Below are positions 58,498 through 64,000 of a DNA stretch of 64,000 bases, piece by piece. Position 1 is the first letter of the stretch. Each line of letters starts with the position of its first letter. The stretch covers positions 38,715,191 to 38,779,190 of the forward strand of contig JAFMSR010000014.1 in assembly GCA_022818135.1 (NCBI GenBank), read 5' to 3'. The DNA comes from Saxidomus purpurata (Eukaryota; Mollusca; Bivalvia; Venerida; Veneridae). The notes under the pieces are model-generated. The model saw nothing but the letters and a program-made list of their open reading frames with translations, did no database searches and was not told the DNA's origin. A program made the translations under genes and the position numbers.

Positions 58498-59352
58498 TGT
58501 GACAATTTCCTGTCACTTGTTTGTTGTTGTAATAGTGTACATTGTATCAGAACAACCTGTATCCCGTTTTCATAGACTATAACAGACTGTAACCTTGGGA
58601 ACTAGTCACTGATAACAAAAGGTCAAGTTTATCTGTAGGTAGATCAAGGGAATTTGCTGATGTTTACAAATATATATTATGAATGCAACACATGTTTACC
58701 CACTGGAGCCTTGAGGAAATATCAGGAAATAACTTTCTGCATGCTTTCTGATTGGTAGATTCAAAGCAGACATCTTTCTGAAAGTATTTTTAGAGCGATG
58801 ACATCATCGCTCTTATAGTTAACAGTATACCAGAAAATTCAAAAAATTACCTTTCACCAAATTACAATATTCTCATGCCTCCGCATCTGTAGTAAAAAGT
58901 TCCGTAAATTTATACAAACCATTCGGTAAAACATGCATGAGATGAAACAATACACATGTATATGTGTACGTATCTCATTTCGAAACCTTGTTATGATTTG
59001 ATGGTGGCGGTGACACAAAGTTTGTGTTTTTAGTTGGAAAGATGAAATTATTACGCCAGACATGTTTGCGGACGATGCGGTCGCTTAGTCCAAGCAAAAA
59101 CATATAAACGGAAAAGTACTTATAACTTCTTGAAAGTTCTATCTTTCTCTGACCTGATTCTATCTAGAATACTTCGATAATAAATTTTATTTTTGTTTGC
59201 CGACGGTGAGCCATTTGCCATTTGGTTCTTTTACATGCCCGGTGTATAAATGACGTTTTTAGGAATTACAAGGAACTGTTCTTTTGTAGATGAGACTTTC
59301 AAGTTTGTACCCCTACATTTTTCCTAAAGAATGTGACTGTTTTTTTTTTCAG

Positions 59353-59463
59353 ATGCAGCAAATTCTGTTCATTATGGATATGGAACTTGCAAATCGTTTG
59401 GTGATAGTCGATACTGAATTTCTTGAATCAACGCCAGATAACCATCCCGCTATTTCAGAAGAG
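59353..59463 (+). CDS. Cassette exon 1 of unknown gene
   Basis: A 111 bp exon: long pyrimidine tract and cag acceptor at 59352, donor gtgggta after GAG at 59463, phase 0 on both sides. It encodes MQQILFIMDMELANRLVIVD then TEFLESTPDNHPAISEE, acidic. Within the first six bases a second acceptor is possible (atgcag). The frame also happens to be open on either side (from an ATG at 59290 to 59580), so an unspliced 96-residue peptide is an alternative reading. I do not recognise the sequence. Evidence for an exon is the pairing with the exons in units 2 and 3, which share the donor. Confidence 0.55.
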
Positions 59464-60628
59464 GTGGGTAAAAATTATCAGCCAGTTTTCAAGAACCAAA
59501 ACCCTGTATTGTTTCAACTTACAGCTTATTTCAAGTTTTATACCAATATTATCAACAAAAAAATTGTGGTAATTACTTAATGATCTTCAATCTAATAGTA
59601 TGTGCTTTTGAGAAATCATATATATTTTCAAATAACACTTAATATACCACAATACTTGTACATGTATTTGGGTACTTCAATACTACTAAGTACTCCTGTA
59701 CACATATAGCATTCATTTTAAACAAATCTGGAGCATTAAAAAAAATTCCTTCATTATTAATCTAGGAACATCCACTACATGAACATTTTTTGTTGTTGTA
59801 ATATAGTGTATATTGTGTCAGAACACCTGAATCACGTTTTCATAGACTATAACAGACTGTAACCTTGGGAACTAGTCACTGATAACAAAAGGTCAGGTTT
59901 ATCTGTAAGTTGATCAAGGGAATTTGCTTAATTTTACAAATATATATTATGAATGCAACACATGTTTACCCACTGGAGCCTTGAGGAAATATCAGGAAAT
60001 AACTTTCTGCATGCTTTCTGATTGGTAGATTCAAAGCAGACATCTTTTTGAAAGTATTTTTAGAGCGATGACATTATCGCTCTTATAGTTAACAGTATAC
60101 CAGAAAATTCAAAAAATTACCTTTCACCAAATTACAATATTCTCATGCCTCCGCATCTGTAGTAAAAAGTTCCGTAAATTTATACAAACCATTCGGTAAA
60201 ACATGCATGAGATGAAACAATACACATGTATATGTGTACGTATCTCATTTCGAAACCTTGTTATGATTTGATGGTGGCGGTGACACAAAGTTTGTGTTTT
60301 TAGTTGGAAAGATGAAATTATTACGCCAGACATGTTTGCGGACGATGCGGTCGCTTAGTCCAAGCAAAAACATATAAACGGAAAAGTACTTATAACTTCT
60401 TGAAAGTTCTATCTTTCTCTGACCTGATTCTATCTAGAATACTTCGATAATAAATTTTATTTTTGTTTGCCGACGGTGAGCCATTTGCCATTTGGTTCTT
60501 TTACATGCCCGGTGTATAAATGACGTTTTTAGGAATTACAAGGAACTGTTCTTTTGTAGATGAGACTTTCAAGTTTGTACCCCTACATTTTTCCTAAAGA
60601 ATGTGACTGTTTTTTTTTTCATATGCAG

Positions 60629-60718
60629 CAAATTCTGCCCACTATCGACGCGGAAGATCTCGAGAAAGTAAGAGCCTTACTTGAAGTTGTAGCTGACCAT
60701 CCCTCAATTTCAAAAGAG
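60629..60718 (+). CDS. Cassette exon 2 of unknown gene
   Basis: A 90 bp exon, phase 0-0: QILPTIDAEDLEKVRALLEV then VADHPSISKE, acidic, probably helical. The acceptor used in unit 1 (cag) is cat here (60619-60621 region), so the likely acceptor is the cag six bases on (atatgcag, ending 60628). Donor gtgggta as in unit 1. Flanking intron is almost identical to unit 1 while the encoded peptide shares little beyond QIL and the HP-(A/S)IS-(E/K)E end. Function unknown. Confidence 0.55.
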
Positions 60719-61842
60719 GTGGGTACAAATTATCAGCCAGTTTTCAAGAACCAAAACCCTGTCTTGTATCAACTTACAGCTTATTTCAAGTTTTATACCA
60801 ATATTATCAGCAAAACAGTTGTGGGAATTACTCAATGATCTTCAATCTAATAGTATGTGCTTTTGAGAAATCATATATATTTTCAAATAACACTTAATTA
60901 ATATACCATAATATTTGTACTTGTACATGTATTTGGGTACTTCAATACTACTAAGTGCTCGTGTACAAATATAGCATTCATTTGACAACAAATCTGGAGC
61001 ATTAAAACAAAATTCCTTCATTATTAATCTAGGAACATCCACTACATGTACATTTTTTGTTGTTGTAATATAGTGTACACTGTATCAGAACACCTCTATC
61101 CTGTTTTCATAGTATAACAGACTGTAACCTTGGAAACTAGTCACTGATAACAAAAGGTCAAGTTTATCTGTAGGTAGATCCAGGGAATTTGCTCATGTTT
61201 ACAAATAATATATTACGAATGCAACACATGTTTATCCACTGGAGCCTTGAGGAAATATCAGGAAATAACTTTCTGCATGCTTTCTGATTGGTGGATTTAA
61301 AGCAGACATCTTTTTTAAAGTATTTTTAGAGCGATGACGTCATCATCGCTCTATAGTTAACAGTATACCAGAAAATTCAGAAAATTACCTTTCACCAAAT
61401 AACAATATGATTCTCATGCCTCCGCATCTGTAGTAAAAAGTTCCGTAAATTTATACAAACCATTCGATAAAACATGCATGAGATGAAACAATACACATGT
61501 ATATGTGTACGTATCTCATTTCGAAACCTTGTTATGATTTGGGTGGTGGCGGTGACATAAGTTTTTGTTTTTAGTTGGAAGGATGAAATTATTACACCAG
61601 ACATGTTTGCGGACGATGCGGTCGCTTAGTCCAAGCAAAAACATATAAACGGACCTGATTCTATCTAGAATACTTCAATAATAAATTTAATTTTTGTTTG
61701 CCGACGGTGAGCCGGATGACACAAATTCCTACTTGAAAACGATAGTAGTTTAATAACTACGCTTGGTCATTCGATACTAAAATAACCAGTGATCCACATA
61801 CAAACACGAATTTCTAGATATGTTCTATTGTTGTTTGTGTAG

Positions 61843-61899
61843 ATCGTATGGCTGCTAAATTCGAACATTACAGACGATGAAGAGATGTCATTAAAAGAG
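61843..61899 (+). CDS. Cassette exon 3 of unknown gene
   Basis: A 57 bp exon with acceptor ttgtttgtgtag at 61842 and donor gtgggta at 61899, phase 0-0: IVWLLNSNITDDEEMSLKE. It sits where exons 1 and 2 sit in their units, and shares with them only the last residues (SxKE/SxEE) and the donor region ttatcagcc. The acceptor side of this unit is unrelated to units 1 and 2. The short length and odd composition make it less certain than its neighbours. Confidence 0.5.
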
Positions 61900-62174
61900 G
61901 TGGGTATAAATTATCAGCCTGAGAGTCCTGGCATTTTCCCAGCTTTTTCTTCTTACTGACAGCAATAATAACGAGTGTTTGCTGTTTACCCAGTACCTAC
62001 CAAAAGCAATATACCGTTGTGCTTGTTCTTTCATTACTAAAGCAATACAATCGGACGTCTATTTTTAACCATTATGTGATAGTAGCACTACATTGGAAAA
62101 CTTTCTTTACTTTGCACCTGTAAAACGAAACATTGAATTTAATGTTATTTGTCATGTATCTGTTACAACTACAG

Positions 62175-62279
62175 GATAGACCTGTGCACCTGGAGATGTC
62201 TAACCAGATGAAGAATTATACAGTCACAACCCCGCTTCAATTTGAAACTAATGCAGATCCAGTTGAATTTGACGCACAG
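62175..62279 (+). CDS. Downstream exon of unknown gene
   Basis: A 105 bp exon with a strong acceptor (tctgttacaactacag) and donor (gtaaag), phase 0-0: DRPVHLEMSNQMKNYTVTTP then LQFETNADPVEFDAQ. Outside the repeated units, single copy. Same phase as the cassette exons, so any of them can join it in frame. Weakly acidic; no domain recognised. The gene is expected to continue to the right. Confidence 0.55.
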
Positions 62280-64000
62280 GTAAAGTGATTGTTGTAATTC
62301 AGACTTCATAACCTCGATCCTGCTAGTAGTGTGGAACTGATGGTCCAAAATCTCTCACGGGAGGGAAAACAGTCCAAATCTTAAAGTACATGTGAGGTAA
62401 AACAGTCTAAGTCGTAAAACGCATCGGGTCGTAAAGTGCATTGGCGCTTAAAGTAGATATACATATATAGGGACGTGAAGCACACCGTGACTGACTTTAT
62501 TGTTTAAACAACAGCCACCTGGAGCGTAATGTTAAAATAATTGCTTTATAATGTTACATGTCTCATTACATCCACTACAATAAGATTACAATTGATCAGA
62601 TCATCAGTTGTCATCGTGCGTTTGAGTTCTAGGTTTGAATGCTTTATTTTGCACTATGTTATTCGTTTAACACAACAAATGGCTAATAGTCTAAAGACTA
62701 AAGACAAGTATTGTATTAATTATGAGGAAAAATATTGAGGATCACTTTAATACGGTATAAAATCAGTTGCAAATTGCAAATACGTCTGTTCGTTAAACAT
62801 AAACTTAATACATGTAAATATCGAATTCAAATCACGCGCCAGTAATCATATTTTACAGTCAGTGAACCACTTCAATCTGCTCTATTACACAGAAGGTTCG
62901 CTAATATGTTAATATACATACATACAATAGTTTTTATAACAGATTTATATTCTGTTTTGCTTTTACAGTATTTATCTGCTTTAAAACTTTTAGCATATCC
63001 TTAGAACAACGTCTTTACAAATACACAGTGATGAACGCCTAAATAATTCTTTTATAGTGCAATAAGTGTAAAATGTAATGCAACATCGATATTGTGTTGG
63101 AGAAACAGACGTTTTGCTTCCAAACTTATGTAAAAGAATTAATAATGTGTAAGCGATGGTATTCTTGAATTTGAGCTATATAATGTACGGTCGCATTATT
63201 TAGCATTTCAGCTAATGCCTTTGATAAAGCCTCGTCACTTGATTAGTTACAATATTTGTAAAAATGTTAAAGATTGGTTTGAACAAGTTCCCTATAATGA
63301 TAATATGTATGTAGATATTAATCCATGGAGAATAGGAGGTGAAATTTCATAAACTAAAACCTGTTTATGTTTAAATCATTCAAACTATATTGCCAAAAAG
63401 GAGGGAAAATCACTTTTACCACATTCATTTACACAGAGACATTGTTTGTAACATGAGGAACTTACTAAAGTATCAGAGAAATTTACTGAAAACTTAAACC
63501 GTTGTTGGATTGAGTAAACATTAACATTAATTATAAATGGAAGCAAAAGTAGAAACTTTCATATTTCAGGGCATAAAATGTGGTTATTACTTTTTGTTTT
63601 GGAGAAACCTTTTGCATCATTTTTCGAGTATGGCATACACAGGATTATTATTCCGCGTATGCTGTGAAGAAATATTTCAAGAAAGAAGAATATGTTTGAG
63701 TCATCTTAAACATAATCTAGGGACAAAATTGATGTAGAGCGGAGGACTTTAGAAACTTCTAAAATTATAAGCATTATAAATAAGTATAATATTACAATAC
63801 ATTTTGTACTTTGAGTTGATCGACATCTCAGTTACCAATTGGTATTGGAAGAGTTAAGACATAATTTTAAAAGGCGATGCGTATATTTAGAAAACCCGTT
63901 AAATCAAGGAAGAGGACCTTTAAGAGGAACCGATCTCGTGACAGAAAAGATCCTTGGTCCGAAATGTATATACGCATGGTCATACCGTCGGCACAGACGA
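62280..64000. other. Probable intron; no clear feature
   Basis: AT-rich. A frame at about 63570-63737 (after a cag at 63569) reads GIKCGYYFLFWRNLLHHFSS with a Cys-Cys-Glu-Glu segment and a stop, and could be an exon or chance. Nothing else was recognised up to the window end. Confidence 0.35.

Larger units (their letters stand above)
58520..61900 (+). repeat. Tandem triplication of a 1.27 kb gene segment
   Basis: Unit starts at 58520, 59788 and 61057 (periods 1268 and 1269); the third unit is cut down to about 844 bp. Units 1 and 2 are practically identical over at least 480 bp upstream of the exon (58854-59350 versus 60124-60620), and about 95% alike downstream. Unit 3 matches up to about 61712 (gccgacggtgagcc), then differs until ttaaaagaggtgggtat. 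The units contain the exons at 59353, 60629 and 61843. Confidence 0.9.

Noticed and set aside
58854..61604. A 69-70 codon minus-strand frame repeated three times (58854-59063, 60124-60333, 61392-61604)
   Set aside because: Units 1 and 2 are identical at DNA level so the match says nothing about coding; in unit 3 two compensating indels change the middle of the peptide, which looks neutral.

Overview
The window looks like nuclear DNA of an animal, most probably a bivalve mollusc. It is AT-rich, genes are split into short exons by GT...AG introns, and about half of it is mobile DNA. Much of that resembles the pearl / Helentron-associated (HINE) elements known from bivalves: 130-150 bp tandem cores, a (GTCC)n-type microsatellite, and a terminal hairpin next to CTCTTG or CTCTAG. 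No bacterial, organellar or viral genes and no CRISPR array were recognised. The taxon is an inference.

Left part (about 2.2-16.1 kb): a split gene on the minus strand. I read six exons (15445-16082, 13775-13894, 12743-12865, 6860-7034, 2710-3011, 2220-2305). The first three encode a cysteine cluster resembling the CxC5 domain of KDZ (Kyakuja-Dileera-Zisupton) transposase-related proteins. Its introns hold HINE-like elements and TTAA-flanked MITEs. Apparent one-base frame slips, two of them beside A-runs, leave open whether it is a pseudogene or has sequence errors.

Middle (17-31.9 kb): no convincing gene. It holds a pair of roughly 950 bp inverted-repeat transposons with perfect 8-bp target duplications (21432-22377, 30926-31894), a 1.4 kb 21-bp minisatellite (23010-24409), a tandem array of tRNA-like SINE monomers (26730-27622) inside a 2.5 kb inverted repeat, and an element with arrays of a CCAGAACGG motif near both ends (29941-30752).

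32.3-40.1 kb: one degenerate non-LTR retrotransposon (minus strand) with an ORF1 carrying a PHD-like zinc motif, an APE-type endonuclease, a reverse transcriptase and a C-terminal zinc knuckle. It is interrupted by a 2.67 kb fold-back element (35537-38208, TSD TAAAC) and by a HINE-like element (38632-39396).

40.4-58.5 kb: Harbinger-like elements with TTA/TAA duplications and several HINE-like elements, including a three-level nest at 52372-55931 whose insertion sites can be reconstructed from sister repeat units.

Right end (58.5-62.3 kb): probably part of a plus-strand gene. A 1.27 kb unit occurs in 2.7 tandem copies; each carries one candidate cassette exon in phase 0-0, followed by a further phase 0 exon at 62175-62279. 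Intron sequence is almost identical between the first two copies while the exon bodies differ strongly. This is the most unusual signal in the window. I do not recognise the protein.
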